Shown here: positions 35,848 to 46,371 of the stretch, one piece after another
Layout of the letters: each line of letters begins with the position of its first letter
Numbering within the stretch: the stretch's first letter is position 1
Source of the DNA: Chamaelirium japonicum
Lineage: Eukaryota; Streptophyta; Magnoliopsida; Liliales; Melanthiaceae
Assembly: GCA_947650365.1 (NCBI GenBank)
Contig: OX393553.1
Span: 35,466,353-35,530,352 of the forward strand
Length of the DNA stretch: 64,000 bases
Direction: 5' to 3'
Translations under genes and position numbers: made by a program
The notes under the pieces: model-generated
Database searches by the model: none
What the model saw: the letters and a program-made list of their open reading frames with translations, nothing else
Told to the model about the DNA's origin: nothing

Positions 35848-38800
35848 CTAGTCATTTTCTGTCTCATCTCTGTCACTCTCATCGCTTCCCTCTTCTATTA
35901 TTTGATCTGCATTCGCTGTCCAGTTTATATTGTCGACATCTTCATTTTCGTCGTGCACTGCGTCGACAATGATTATCTCATCATTCTGGTATGCATCCAA
36001 ATCATCATCGACGACCCCCGCATCCTTGTCTCCCATGTCGTAAAAATCTCTGGGTGGTGACCTGACTACAATTTGCCAACCTGGAGAGGTATTATCCGGT
36101 GCATAAAATATCTGTTGCGCTTGAGAGGCAAGAATGAATGGATCTTCATATTGGGTATTCAATCTCTTGGCAGTGTTGATGCTGATAAAACCGTATTTGT
36201 CGACATTATAACCAGTCCCGCGATTATTAACATCATACCAATCGCATTTGAATAATACGATCCGATTTTGGCCAAGGAATTTAATCTCGAGAATCTCGTT
36301 GAGGACGCCGTAGAAGTCGATATTTTCTAATTCTTCTTGCTCACCGTTGACGACAACCCCACTATTTTGGGTTCTTCGTGATTTTTCACTATCTTTCGTC
36401 CGAAATCTATAACCGTTCACGATATAACCATCGTACGATATTGCGTCTTGCAAAGGACTACAAGATAAGCGCCAGAGATCCTCATTCATCAGCGGATCGT
36501 AGTTGTCGTGCAGCTCCTGTGCCTATAATAACCACACGACATTCATGATATGAACACATAATTATTGTTCGGTAATGGATGTCAATGAAATTCAGTAATG
36601 ATGTGAATACTTACGTGTTTCTCGAACCACGATGGGAATTCACGATCATGAATTTGGGGAGCATTTCGAATACCCCGATTATTAATGATGGCTTTATGCT
36701 TCCTGTTTTACCGGTTATGAATTAGATTATAATTAGCACATATACTTAATGAATGGACTGAAAGAATGAGTAAATGATCGTAAAATGCTTACTCAATGAA
36801 TGGCCACACTTCATCACATTGGCGCAACACATACATATGTGCCTGTTGAATCTCATCTACAGACAATCGACGGGTTTTGCCTCCTCCTACAGGTCTACCC
36901 ATTTCGGCAAATATAGACAGACCCCCATCGAAGTCTATTGGACCACCGTCATAGTTCCGCTCAAGTTGATTGAATCGCGTGTCTATACCATGTAGGTATC
37001 TTGAGCAGAATGTTAGACATTCTTCTGCTAGGTATCCTTCAGCAATTGATCCCTCCGGACGACTTTTATTACGAACATATGATTTCAATGTTCGCAAGTA
37101 CCTAATTTGAGAAAAAAATATTTGTATGAATATATCAAGAACGATCAAATACATTGTGCGAATGAGACGAGACGATTACCTCTCGATAAAATACATCCAC
37201 CGGTAATGAACTGGGCCGCCGAGTTTGGCCTCATTTGCCAAGTGAACGGTCAAATGCACCATGACATCAAAGAATGAAGGTGGAAATATCATCTCTAACT
37301 TGCACAATGTGAGCGCAATATCCCTCTCCATCTGTTCAAGTTGGTCCACTCTAAGTACCTTCGAGCACAACTGTCTGAAAAAAGTACTGAGCTCAATTAA
37401 CGGACCGGACACCTCTTCGGTTAAATTCCCACGTATAGCAAGAGATAACAATCGCTGCATAAGAACATGACAATCGTGGCTCTTTAATCCAGACAACTTC
37501 CGGCCATTCTCTTGCACGCATCGTGCGATATTCGAAGAATAACCGTCTGGCGTTTTCACAGACCGTAGGAATGCACATAAGGCTGCCTTTTGCTGTGAGC
37601 TCATGGTGTAGCATGCAACTGGCAACACATACTTATCCCCAATCTCTTGGGGATGAAGTGATTTTCGGATGCCCAACTCCTTAAGATCGAGACGAGATTT
37701 AAGATTATCCTTCGTCTTACCGTCGAGATTCAGCAGTGTTCCTATAATGTTGTCACACACATTTTTCTCAATATGCATGACATCCAAGTTATGCCGCAAG
37801 AGTAGGCTGCTCCAGTACGGTAGTTTAAAGAAAATACTCTTCTTCTTCCAGTTATGCTCACGCGTAGAATCTTCATGCGTTCTCTTCTTTTTACCTTTTC
37901 CAAGTGCCACGGCATCAAGCTGATCCAATTCGCATAAGACTTCTACCCCCGAAAGCTGCTCCGGGGCCTTTGCAAGTTCCTTCTTGCCGTTGAAAGCTCT
38001 TTTGTTCTGCCTCCACTTATGGCCGTCAACAAGGAATCTTCGATGGCCCATATAACAGAACTTGCCTCCGTTCTTCAATCGTAATGAATCTGTCTCCTTA
38101 TTGCATGTAGGGCACGCCAATTTTCCTTTAGTACTCCACCCGGATAAGTTGGCATATGCAGGAAAATCGTTGATGGTCCATAGAAGTGCCGCATGCATCC
38201 GAAAATTCTGGCGCAACGAGGCATCATACGTATCGGCCCCAACTTCCCATAACTCGTTCAACTCCTCAATCAACGGCTGCAAGTAAACGTCAATATCATT
38301 ACCAGGCGACCTGGGTCCGGGAATGAGCAAGGAGAGCATTGTGTATGGCTTTTTTAAGCACATCCAGGGAGGCAAATTGTATGGAACTAGGACAACTGGC
38401 CAAATGCTGTACGACACACTCATATTCCCAAAGGGATTGAAGCCATCGCTAGCAAGCCCTAACCTGACGTTGCGAACTTCACATGCGAATTCAGGATATG
38501 TATGATCAAAATCTTTCCACGTCAGAGAGTCGGCCGGATGTCTCATAATCCCGTCATCTGTACGTTCTCGTGCATGCCACCTCATGTGCTCAGCAGTCTT
38601 CGATGACATAAACAACCTCTGAAGCCTGTCCCTGAGCGGGAAGTATAGGAGAACCTTTGCAGATACATTTTTCTTCCTTCGACTGGTACTAGACTCGGCA
38701 TCCGTCTCTTTATATCTCGTTGCTCCGCATATGTGGCATGACCGCGCATGTTCGTACTCTTTCCGGTACAACATACAATCGTTCACGCATGCATCAATTT

Positions 38801-39449
38801 TCTCATAACCCAGACCGAGATCTTTAATTGTCTTCTTCGCCTCGTAGAATGATTTCGGTACTGTCTCACCCATAGGAAAAGCCTCTTTCAGCAACTCTAC
38901 CAACATATTAAATGACTTATTACTCCAACCATTGAGGCACTTCAAATGAAGAAGCTTTACAGTGAAAGAGAGTTTTGAAAACTTCTCACACCCCGGGTAT
39001 AGAGGTTGTTCGGCATCTTTAAGCAATCTGTAGAACTTGTCCGCTTCGATATTGGGCTGATCACCTGACGGTGTTTCCGTACCTATTCCACCTTGCAAAT
39101 CATGTATCATACCCTGCATGTCATCGTCATCGTCTATATTAATATTATCATCAGCGATCACTGTGTTTGAAGTTTCACCGTGAGCTGCCATGGGGACTGC
39201 ATCTAGCTCCTCACCGTGCGAGAACCAACGGGTATAGGTAACGTCAATGCCACGCATTACCAGATCAACCTCACATTCCTCTCGAACCTTCCTAATCACC
39301 CTTCCGCAGTCTATACAGGGACACACAATTTTTCCATCAAGCGGTGCAAGACGCTCAAATGCAAAATCCAAAAATTTCCTGACTCCTTCTCTGTACTCTT
39401 GGCTCATGCGATTCGAATTACGCATCCAACTCTTATCGATCGAAGACAT
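35848..39449 (-). CDS. TNP2 transposase of CACTA-2, apparently intact, 1113 aa
   Basis: Four minus-strand exons with GT-AG introns and matching phases: 37180-39449, 36793-37101, 36615-36702 and 35848-36522. These give 1114 codons including the stop. Domains in order: N-terminal CPCIDCGR; Transposase_21 core (NDIDVYLQPLIEEL at about residue 375, INDFPAYANLSGW, HNLDVMHIEKNVC at about residue 560); DUF4218 (SFFDVMVHLTVHL, then SYVRNKSRPEGSIAEGYLAEE); DUF4216 (LFKCDWYDV, ILASQAQQIFY); and an acidic C-terminus rich in Asp and Glu. In CACTA elements this is the DDE transposase that recognises and cuts the CACTA ends in the nucleus. I found no stop or frameshift, in contrast to the CACTA-1 copy. The start is the first Met of a frame that matches the family N-terminus (SWM). 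Confidence 0.93.
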
Positions 39450-40965
39450 CTTCGTCTATCTGGCTATACAACACCTGACATATAATTTCAAACAATGTTA
39501 TAAGACTCCGCACAATTTCGGTTTCGGTTCTCGGGTAGGTGGAGATTTAAATAGATGGGGTAATACTGAAATTAACAAATGGAGGCAACATAATTTGAAC
39601 CTAGGACCTCGCAGAAACCAAAACTCTGATATCACGTGGCCATCTTAAGGTTTTGGGTAAGATAGTTATCTAACATCTAGCTAGGCATTCCCTGTGACCA
39701 TGACCTTACTGTCGAGCTGCTTAACTATGCTCATGAGTCGTCTATAGCTTAATTAAGACCACTTACGTACAAACCCAGTTAGCCATATGCGTTTGGGACA
39801 TATCCAGAGTTGCTTGGCTTAACCAACAGCCCTTGATAGCATCCTTTTGGGTTCAAAATTAAACGGAAACAACATTGGCTGCACACTTGCTGCACCTGTT
39901 ATTCACGTTTAAATGATCCACATGGACCGTCCCGATTGAGCCATAAGCAAGTACAGTGTACCAGTCGGGAAGTAAAAATGCTCTTGTCCTTTCTTGGGAA
40001 AAAAAAAACATTTTAATTTCTTTTAACCATAATGATGCGTCCCGATCACAGCCGTCCGTTGCACAAAACCCCAATTGGCAGGCTGTGATTGGATGACACG
40101 CCATTCTGGTTAGGTATTCAGGTTAGAGGTTGGGGGTGAAAAGTAAACCTTCCATTGTGGTTGGTTTGTCGTGCATTCTAGAGGTGATAGGTCTGAGTCC
40201 ACCAACAAATTGGCTCTTGTACGAGGGCGTCAGATGTTTGGCCGTCCAAGTGGACCTACTTGGCCTTGGTGAGCCAAATATTCAGCCAGAGTCTGATGCT
40301 TGACTCAACCCTGATTCAGACTCAGGTGCGCCCCTCATTGTGACCGGTGGTACGGGCTTCCTGGTCTTGATTTTGGATCGTTTGTTTGGTTCTACAAATT
40401 AAAGGCACGTACAGTTCGGGTGCATGGCACGCGCACATCTCGAGCTAGTTGACCGCACGTGCTAGGCACTTTTATTCAACCAAGTGGCTCGGTCCGGTCC
40501 GGTCGGGTCAGGTCGGGTTGGGTCTACGTTCTAAGTGCATACTATCAAGCCAAGAGGCTCAGTTCCTTCTGGACGTTATATGCTACTTCCTTCTGCCTGA
40601 AATAGCTTTTTTTTTTTTTTTCATAAAGAGAATACACTTAGAGGTGACAATTTGCAGCTGCTCGTTGCCACCGCCCCAACAGAGACGAGAAGCCATAGGG
40701 AGAGGAGACTGATTTAGGATTTCTTTGTTTTATTTTTTAAATTTTTGAAGGAATTTATTAGGTAAAAGAATTTCAGACTTTCAGTCGGATGTGACAAGAT
40801 TATAATTATTTTCAATCATTTCCCTCTAAATACAAAAAAAACAGTCCATTAGTAGATCTAAACCGCATTAGCATCACCTCATTACAATTATTTTCAATCA
40901 TTTCCCTCTAAATACAAAAAAAAAAAACCACAACTATAGGTCCCAACTATTAAACAACTACCACA
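39450..40965. other. CACTA-2 upstream of TNP2, no gene; degenerate repeat bits
   Basis: A segment near 39580-39625 reads 'gaacctaggacctcg ... aactctgatatcac', which resembles a reverse tRNA-Met primer site of an old retroelement. 'gatcacagccgtccg' at 40045 matches the motif repeated in elements A and B. A roughly 40-bp sequence ('attatttt-caatcatttccct') is directly repeated at about 40802-40842 and 40886-40926. No reading frame could be supported. Confidence 0.45.
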
Positions 40966-41285
40966 CATCAATGATCACCCACGAGGAGGAGGAGGAGGAG
41001 GAGGAGGAGCTCACCGGGGGGAGGAGGAGGAGGAGGATCTCACCGGCCGGAGCCCACGAGGACGAGGAGGGACGACGGATGCCCACGAGGAGGAGGAGGG
41101 ACGACGGATGCCGGATCTCGATCACCAACCGCCGGTCGATTGGTCGGCCGGAGGGACGCGACGGGGCCGGGGAGGGGGGGAGGGAGGCCGGGGAGGGGGG
41201 GAGACTTAGAGAGAGAGAAAGGGCCGGGGGAGAGGTTCAGATCGAAAATAGAACAGAGAAAGCTAGGAGGGGATCGCTGAAATTA
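40966..41285. other. GGA-rich island upstream of CACTA-2 genes
   Basis: GC- and purine-rich DNA with (GGA)n stretches and GAGAGA. Its position matches islands in CACTA-1 and CACTA-3. It may be the promoter or first untranslated exon of the TNP transcripts. Its Glu/Arg-rich translations are low-complexity and not credible genes. Confidence 0.45.
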
Positions 41286-41299
41286 ATTTATGTGAGGAT

Positions 41300-42083
41300 T
41301 TTTACCGACGGTAAATAACAATCCGTCGGTAAAACTAATTTTTTTACCGACGGTAAATAACAATCCGTCGGTAAAACTCCACGACTAAAATTCAACTTCA
41401 ATTTTTTCCAGAGGCTCGGTTTGGCACCCTGAGTTTCGTCGGGACATTTTACCGACGGAAATTTAATTACCGTCGGTATTGTACCGACGGATATATAAAG
41501 TCCGTCGGTATAATCCCGACGAAAGCACAAGTTCAATTTTTTCCAGAGGCTCGGTTTGGCACCCTGAGTTTCGTCGGGACATTTTACCGACGGAAACTAA
41601 ATTACCGTCGGTATTGTGCCGACGGACATATAAATACCGTCGGTATAATTAGTTATACCGACGGAAATTTAACGCCCGTCGGTAAATAGCACGACGAAAC
41701 TCAACCTCCTATTTTTTTCCAGAGGCTCGGTTTTTACACTGAGTTTCGTCGGGACACTTTTACCGACGGAAATTTTATTACCGTCGGAAAATTGCCGACG
41801 GAGATATTATGGCTGTCGGTAAAATTGGTTATACCGACGGACGTACAATTACCGTCGGTAAAATATCACGACGATGACATTTTGCCGACGGTTTATATGT
41901 AACCGTCGGTAATAATTATATTACCGACGGTAAATATGTATACCGTCGGTATAAATATGCAAAGAAAATAAAAAAAATTGAAGTTATAATACCGACGGAT
42001 ATTATTGTAACCGTCGGTAAAAAGTGTATTATTACCGACGGTAATAATAAGGTCCGTCGGTAAAGACCCTATTTCTTGTAGTG
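41300..42083. repeat. CACTA-2 right subterminal repeats
   Basis: Dense TTTACCGACGG / CCGTCGGTAAA motifs in both orientations. A longer unit 'agaggctcggtttggcaccc' is repeated at about 41410, 41545 and, diverged, 41720, giving a roughly 135-175 bp subterminal tandem repeat. Confidence 0.93.
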
Positions 42084-42189
42084 GGTGAGGTATACAAGGC
42101 CATGAGTTAGCCCCACATCGCCTGGAGAGAAAGAGATCCAGAGCTACTTATATAATTTCTCCTCCCAAACATAGAAGACGGGTTTTAAA

Positions 42190-42290
42190 ACCGTGCGTCG
42201 CTACGGATTTTGTAAAAACTTCGTAGTTAAGCGTGCTCGGACGAGAGCAGTACTAGGATGGGTGACCTCCCTGGGAAGTTCTCGTGCGGG
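42190..42290 (+). repeat. 5S rRNA-derived block in Cassandra left LTR
   Basis: It contains 'agttaagcgtgctcgg' (box A/IE area) and 'aggatgggtgacctccctgg' (box C area) of plant 5S rRNA, followed by 'aagttctcgtg'. The 5' half is diverged. In Cassandra these Pol III promoter parts lie within the LTR. It is not a functional 5S gene. Confidence 0.92.
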
Positions 42291-42416
42291 CATGGGCAAA
42301 GCGGACAATATCTTGTGTGTTTGGGGTGGATGTTAGAAAATGGTATCAGTGCCGGTTCTCCTCGGGAGGGGGGGTCTAATCCTACACGAGGACGTATAGC
42401 CCTAAGGGGGGTGAAT

Positions 42417-42748
42417 TGTGACGACCAATATCCAATAGGCCAATAGCCAAGAGCCAAGACTCCTGAGGCTCTTATGCCAAGATGGATGAGGTGAGGTAAG
42501 GTGTATAAGGCCATGAGAGCCCTACATCATCTGGAGAGAATGTACGTGATTCTGAGCTACTTATATAATTTTCCCTCCCAAACATAGAAGACGCGTTTTA
42601 AAACCGTGCGCCGCTATGAATTTCGTAAGAACTCCGTAGTTAAGCGTGCTCGGGCAAGAGCAGCTATGATAGGTGACCTCCCTGGGAAGTTCTCGTGCGG
42701 GCACAGGCAAAACGGACAATATCTTGTGTATTTGGGGCGGATGTTACA
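42417..42748 (+). mobile_element. Cassandra right LTR with 5S-like block
   Basis: Starts TGTGACGACC and ends GGATGTTACA. The 5S-like block is at about 42600-42703, with a small loss in box C ('gctatgataggtgacctccc'). It closely matches the left LTR after removal of CACTA-2, and the 5-bp target copy ggatg follows directly. Confidence 0.92.
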
Positions 42749-42753
42749 GGATG

Positions 42754-43554
42754 AGTTGGCTATGGTGGACCCGGCTCAAGAAGTGCAAGGTGTTGTGGGC
42801 AGAGCACTATGTACAATGGGATGGGCTGATATGATCACTGAGGTGCCGAATTTGAGGAGCTGAGGTCGGGTGCACCGGATCTGATTGCTGATGAAGAGTT
42901 GACGAAACGTTGATCAGATCCGAAGAAGCTATGTCACACCGGCCATATCAGAGGATCTGAGAAGCTGAACCCGGAGATCTGGTGGCGTCGACAACTCAGA
43001 GAATGAGCAGAGAAGCTGACAGTGAGCACGAGTCTCAAAATGGTTAAGCAGGGGCTCTGCTAAAGAGATGCTGAAGAGGGCTCGAAAGTAGAAGAGTGCT
43101 CTGCTGAAGAGAAGCTTGATTAGATCTGCGAAACAGATCTGGTAAAGACGTCGCCGGATCTGATGGCCAAGCAGGGGCATGCCGATCTGATGGTGAAGAC
43201 GTCGCTGGATCCGATCAGATATGATTGAGAGATCAAGCATGGGCCTGCTGCCATTGATGATCAGATGAAGGGAAAAGCTGATCAGATTTGACGGTGAAGA
43301 CGGCGCCGGATCAGATATGCGACTCAAATTTGCTAAAGATGACCGAATCTGCTGGAGATGAGGGGAGGGCGGTCAGATCGCTGAATCAAATATGCGGATC
43401 AGATATGCTGAAGCCGCATGGAGGGAAAAGGGAACAGATCTATTGGAGATAAGGGCGGGCTGCCAGATTTACTGGAAAGGAGGGTGGTCGAATCGCTGAC
43501 CGTCAGCGAGCTCACACCGGAGGAGATGATGGCCTGGTGAAGGGGAGAGGGAAT
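42754..43554 (-). other. Copia-1 5' leader with ATCAGATC-type repeats
   Basis: It lies between gag and the primer binding site. The sequence is built from many degenerate copies of 'gatcagatctg' and 'gaagctgatcagat'. It has no long frame. The leader of Copia-2 has a different repeated motif. Confidence 0.6.
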
Positions 43555-43570
43555 GGATGCTCTGATACCA
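43555..43570 (-). promoter_or_regulatory. Copia-1 primer binding site (initiator tRNA-Met)
   Basis: The minus strand reads TGGTATCAGAGCATCC, complementary to the 3' end of plant initiator tRNA-Met, directly after the 5' LTR. Confidence 0.92.
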
Positions 43571-43741
43571 TGATACATGAGTCACCTAGCATGGAGAGAG
43601 AGAGAGAGGGGGGGGGGGGAGGTTTTGGGGAGAATGAATAATCATCTCATTGGGCCATAGGCCAAATATATAGGTGCCAAAGAGGGTATCCTATACAAGT
43701 ATTCTACATATATATGTATACTCTGTACATTGTTACTAACA
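43571..43741 (-). mobile_element. Copia-1 5' LTR, 171 bp
   Basis: On the minus strand it starts TGTTAGTAAC and ends CATGTATCA, next to the primer binding site. It contains a G-run and (GA)n near 43594-43622. Its middle part shares 'catctcattgggccatagg' style wording with the Copia-2 LTR. The other LTR lies outside the window. Confidence 0.85.
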
Positions 43742-43747
43742 TAGCCT

Positions 43748-44160
43748 TAGATGATCAGATAGGTGAAAGCCAAAACCGAATCACAATTGTCCATTAAAAC
43801 CAGACCCAATTACCAAACAGCCCCCGACTGGCATGCAATGCAATGAGCAGATGTGGCTTTCACTATACTCCACTATTATGCAAATCACTGATGACATATC
43901 AATATGTAAAAGGCGTCATGTCACATGTCACTAGATACATACGAATTTTCATCTGTATATATACTTCATAATAGTGGAGTATGGATCAATCATTAATTAC
44001 CACATCAGTCTGTTCTAGAACTTCAACACTTATTGGAACAAAGTATAGTTTATTGTCATCAGTCCCCAACATCTAAGAGGATCAGATAGGTGAAAGCCAA
44101 AACTGAATTACAACGTACCGAAACCGGCATGCAATGAGTGGATGTGGTTCTCGCCTATTT
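43748..44160. repeat. Direct repeat pair around a MITE, upstream of HVA22 gene
   Basis: The sequence 'gatcagataggtgaaagcca' begins near 43753 and again near 44080. Both copies continue to 'ggcatgcaatg' and 'gatgtgg'. The second copy lacks an inner segment. The sequence between them holds a MITE at 43864-43982. Confidence 0.8.
43864..43982. mobile_element. Small MITE, about 119 bp
   Basis: It begins TATACTCCACTATTATG and ends CATAATAGTGGAGTAT, a near-perfect inverted repeat of about 16 bp. TA at each end could be part of a 2-bp duplication. No coding capacity; family not assigned. Confidence 0.75.
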
Positions 44161-44172
44161 CTTCTGTTTTTA

Positions 44173-44215
44173 CACGTGTCACCGACCTGGGCTTTTTAGA
44201 AAGTGAGACCACGTG
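44173..44215 (+). promoter_or_regulatory. Two CACGTG (G-box/ABRE-type) motifs upstream of HVA22-like gene
   Basis: ACACGTGTCACC has CACGTG at 44173-44178, and CCACGTGTCATG has it at 44210-44215. They lie 472-477 and 435-440 bp before the ATG. A TATA-like ttatat lies at 44491-44496. ACGTGTC elements are typical abscisic-acid response elements and HVA22-type genes are known ABA/stress genes. Function here is inferred. Confidence 0.6.
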
Positions 44216-44649
44216 TCATGTGCCGAAGGGATCGACAGCAACTAGCTAGCCTAGCGAGGGGGATGAATCTCTATTGTGACAGCACGGATAAACCGAACCA
44301 AAGCGGGTTAAAGATTAATCTTTATGGAGCATAATACATAACTTTTGACTTTAATTAGGTGATAAACAAAGCGGTGGCCCTTAATCTGCCCGATCTGGCC
44401 GGTGCCTAGCCTCGGCCGCCACGTCCAAGGTAAGAATCCGATGCTATCTCGGAGGTCGCCACCTTTCAACCCCCCTTAACACCTCACCATTTATATCTCT
44501 CCTCTCTCGGCCTCCACCCAGAGATCATCACCAAGACACCAACCCTTTCCCTTCATCGATCTCAGCACCACAGCCACAGCAAAGAACAGTTCATCCGTTC
44601 CATTAGACTCCAATCCAGCAAGGAAGGACAGAATTAAAGAAAAGACCAG

Positions 44650-45312
44650 ATGGGCCAGCTTTGGACATTTCTCACCCACCTCAACTCCCTTGCTGGGTTT
44701 GTCCCGAGCCCTCTAATGAGAAATCCCTCTTGTTTTTTTTTTTTTTTTTGATTGATTCATTGACCCTTTTGTTCTTGATTATGTACAGACCAATCCTCAT
44801 GCTCGTCTACCCACTGTAAGTGCATGGTTAATTCCCTCGATTCAATAGATGAATCGATCACGTTTTGTATGGGGGTGGACTTTGATGAATTAATGGTGGT
44901 GGGTATATATATATATATTATTTTTGTATAGGTACGCGTCGGTTCAGGCGATCGAGAGCCCGTCGAAGAAGGACGACGAGCAGTGGCTCGCCTACTGGAT
45001 CATCTACTCCTTCCTCACTCTCATCGAGATGGTGGCGGAGCCCGTCTTGTACTGGTAATTACTTACGTAGTTTGACATCTATGTGTTCATGCATGTACGT
45101 TCTCGTTTCTCACGGTGGTGGTGGCCGGAAATGAAAGGATTCCGATATGGTATCACGTGAAGCTGGCGGCGGTGGCGTGGCTGGTGCTCCCTCAGTTCAG
45201 GGGCGCCTCCTTCATCTACGAGAGGTTTGTGAGGGAGCAGCTGAGGAAGTATGGGGCCAAGATGGGCAGACCAGATGGCGTCCACTTCAAGGCCGGGGAG
45301 GCGGTGGACTGA
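44650..45312 (+). CDS. HVA22-like protein (TB2/DP1/HVA22, REEP family)
   Basis: Four exons with GT-AG introns and agreeing phases: 44650-44696, 44789-44815, 44932-45054 and 45138-45312. They encode 123 aa. The protein starts MGQLWTFLTHLNSLAGP, then the conserved LVYPLYASVQAIES, KKDDEQWLAYWIIYSFLTL, IPIWYHVKLAAVAWLVLPQF and RGASFIYERFVREQLRKYG. Hydrophobic stretches at about residues 17-35 and 46-88 form the membrane hairpins typical of this family, which shapes or traffics from the endoplasmic reticulum. Plant members respond to abscisic acid and stress. The family N- and C-terminal limits match, so the gene looks complete. It is the only intact host gene seen, between Copia-1 upstream and a hAT/Copia-2 complex downstream. 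Confidence 0.95.
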
Positions 45313-45489
45313 GGCGGAGGAGGCCGGAGGATACGTGGGGGTCGCGTGCTGTAGAGATCTCACCCTTCTTTTCTGTCTTTTAAAAGAAGAAACATCATCA
45401 TGTTCGTTTGTTTGTGGACGTCCGTTTCTTTTACTTTTCCTTATAAAAATGTACGCAAGCATGTGGACGTCCGTTTCTTTTGTGTTTGT

Positions 45490-45539
<50 letters not shown>

Positions 45540-45772
45540 AATTTCTAGAGAGAGAGAGAGAGAGAGAGAGAGTCTGGATGTGTGTCTGGTTTGAACGCGT
45601 GTCTTAAAGCATAGCAGTCTCAGGTGCCGCACGTCTTTGAGCGTAGAGATCGCGCGCCATAGGATGAGCACTTTTTGACCTGGTTCGAACCGGGCTTGAT
45701 ACAAGATCGGCTGTTCATGGGCGGTTGGATCCGTTCGGCCCGGGTCCTCTCCTGGTTGAGCTGGATTTTGAT
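45313..45772. other. 3' flank of HVA22-like gene with (GA)n tracts
   Basis: Probable 3' UTR up to about 45460, containing a direct duplication of 'tggacgtccgtttctttt' (near 45414 and 45462). (GA)n tracts lie at 45493-45536 and 45550-45572. No further gene before the hAT-like element. Confidence 0.6.
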
Positions 45773-46222
45773 CAGGGGTGTCAACGGGTCGGGTCGGGTT
45801 AGTGTCTAGTTTCGGATCGTGTCCACAACCCTTAGACCCGGACCCGACCTGTTTAACTAATCTTGTCTATATCCTAGACCCATACCCGATCCGCTAATAA
45901 ACAGGTTGATCCGATAAGACCCGCTTACCACACGGGTCTATTCAGTTGACCTGATCCGACCCAATCCGACTCGACTCGACCCGACCTGACCCGATAGACC
46001 CGCTGGTACTACATATTACAGTATCGGATTACGGGTAGACCCGACCCGTTGAATTTTAAACGGGTCTTCCCGGGTCTGCCGTGTCCAGACCCTAAACCCA
46101 GACCTGACCCATTTATTAAACGGGTCTATCGTGTCGACCCGTTTACAACCCGAACCCGTTTAGCCCTGACCCAGACGTGCTAATTTCGTGTAGAGTTTTA
46201 TGTATCTATACCCTATCCAAAT

Positions 46223-46358
46223 TGTGACGACGGCTAGGATTTTGGAGAAAAAACGGGTTATCTCATTAGGCACATAGCCAACATATATATAGATAGTACA
46301 TGCGTACACCCATGGAAAAGCCCCTAAGAATACAGGGAATACAATAAATACATTAACA
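46223..46358 (-). mobile_element. Copia-2 3' LTR, 136 bp
   Basis: Nearly identical to 58404-58545 apart from a few changes and short gaps. A polypurine tract (minus strand GTTTGAGGGGGGG) lies at 46359-46371, just inside it. Confidence 0.93.
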
Positions 46359-46371
46359 CCCCCCCTCAAAC

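Larger units (their letters stand above)
24753..42083 (-). mobile_element. CACTA-2, 17.3 kb CACTA transposon with internal satellite arrays
   Basis: The ends CACTACAAAAAA and TTTCTTGTAGTG are intact, with a perfect 3-bp duplication 'ggt' (24750-24752 and 42084-42086). Subterminal TACCGACGG/CCGTCGGTA motifs fill 24770-25310 and 41300-42070. Minus-strand genes are an apparently intact TNP2 and a Transposase_24 gene with one TAG. Two inverted arrays of a 181-bp repeat flank the Transposase_24 gene and make up almost half of the element. Clean ends and an open TNP2 suggest it is younger than CACTA-1. Confidence 0.93.
24662..42748 (+). mobile_element. Cassandra TRIM retrotransposon, left LTR split by CACTA-2
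   Basis: Left LTR: 24662-24752 plus 42087-42337. Right LTR: 42417-42748 (332 bp). The LTRs begin TGTGAYGACC and end in TGTTAGA (left) or TGTTACA (right), and both contain a 5S rRNA-like block. A primer binding site for initiator tRNA-Met (tggtatcagtgcc, 42341-42353) follows the left LTR. A polypurine tract (cctaaggggggtgaat) precedes the right LTR. The 5-bp duplication 'ggatg' is perfect (24657-24661 and 42749-42753). The internal region of about 79 bp has no gene, as usual for Cassandra. Confidence 0.93.
1..43741 (-). mobile_element. Copia-1, degenerate Ty1/copia retrotransposon hosting nested insertions
   Basis: Pieces of copia gag, protease, pre-integrase, integrase, reverse transcriptase and RNase H occur in the right order on the minus strand. 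They lie at 23483-24661, 4564-5280, 3409-3946, 2346-3110 and 1-231. The 5' LTR (43571-43741) is preceded by a primer binding site for initiator tRNA-Met. Removing the insertions at 232-2345, 3947-4563, 5284-23479 and 24662-42748 restores colinearity with Copia-2 at 46-58 kb. The 3' LTR is outside the window. Frameshifts and stops are frequent, so this is a dead and probably old element. Confidence 0.85.

Noticed and set aside
40470..40530. Further GGGTCGGGT hAT-like element
   Set aside because: Only a short stretch of similar words, with no inverted ends or target duplication.
40966..41318. Glu/Arg-rich protein near CACTA-2 right end
   Set aside because: Low-complexity translation of (GGA)n. 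Better explained as a promoter-side island.
42190..42703. Functional 5S rRNA genes
   Set aside because: Only the 3' half of 5S is well conserved and both blocks lie in the LTRs of a Cassandra element.
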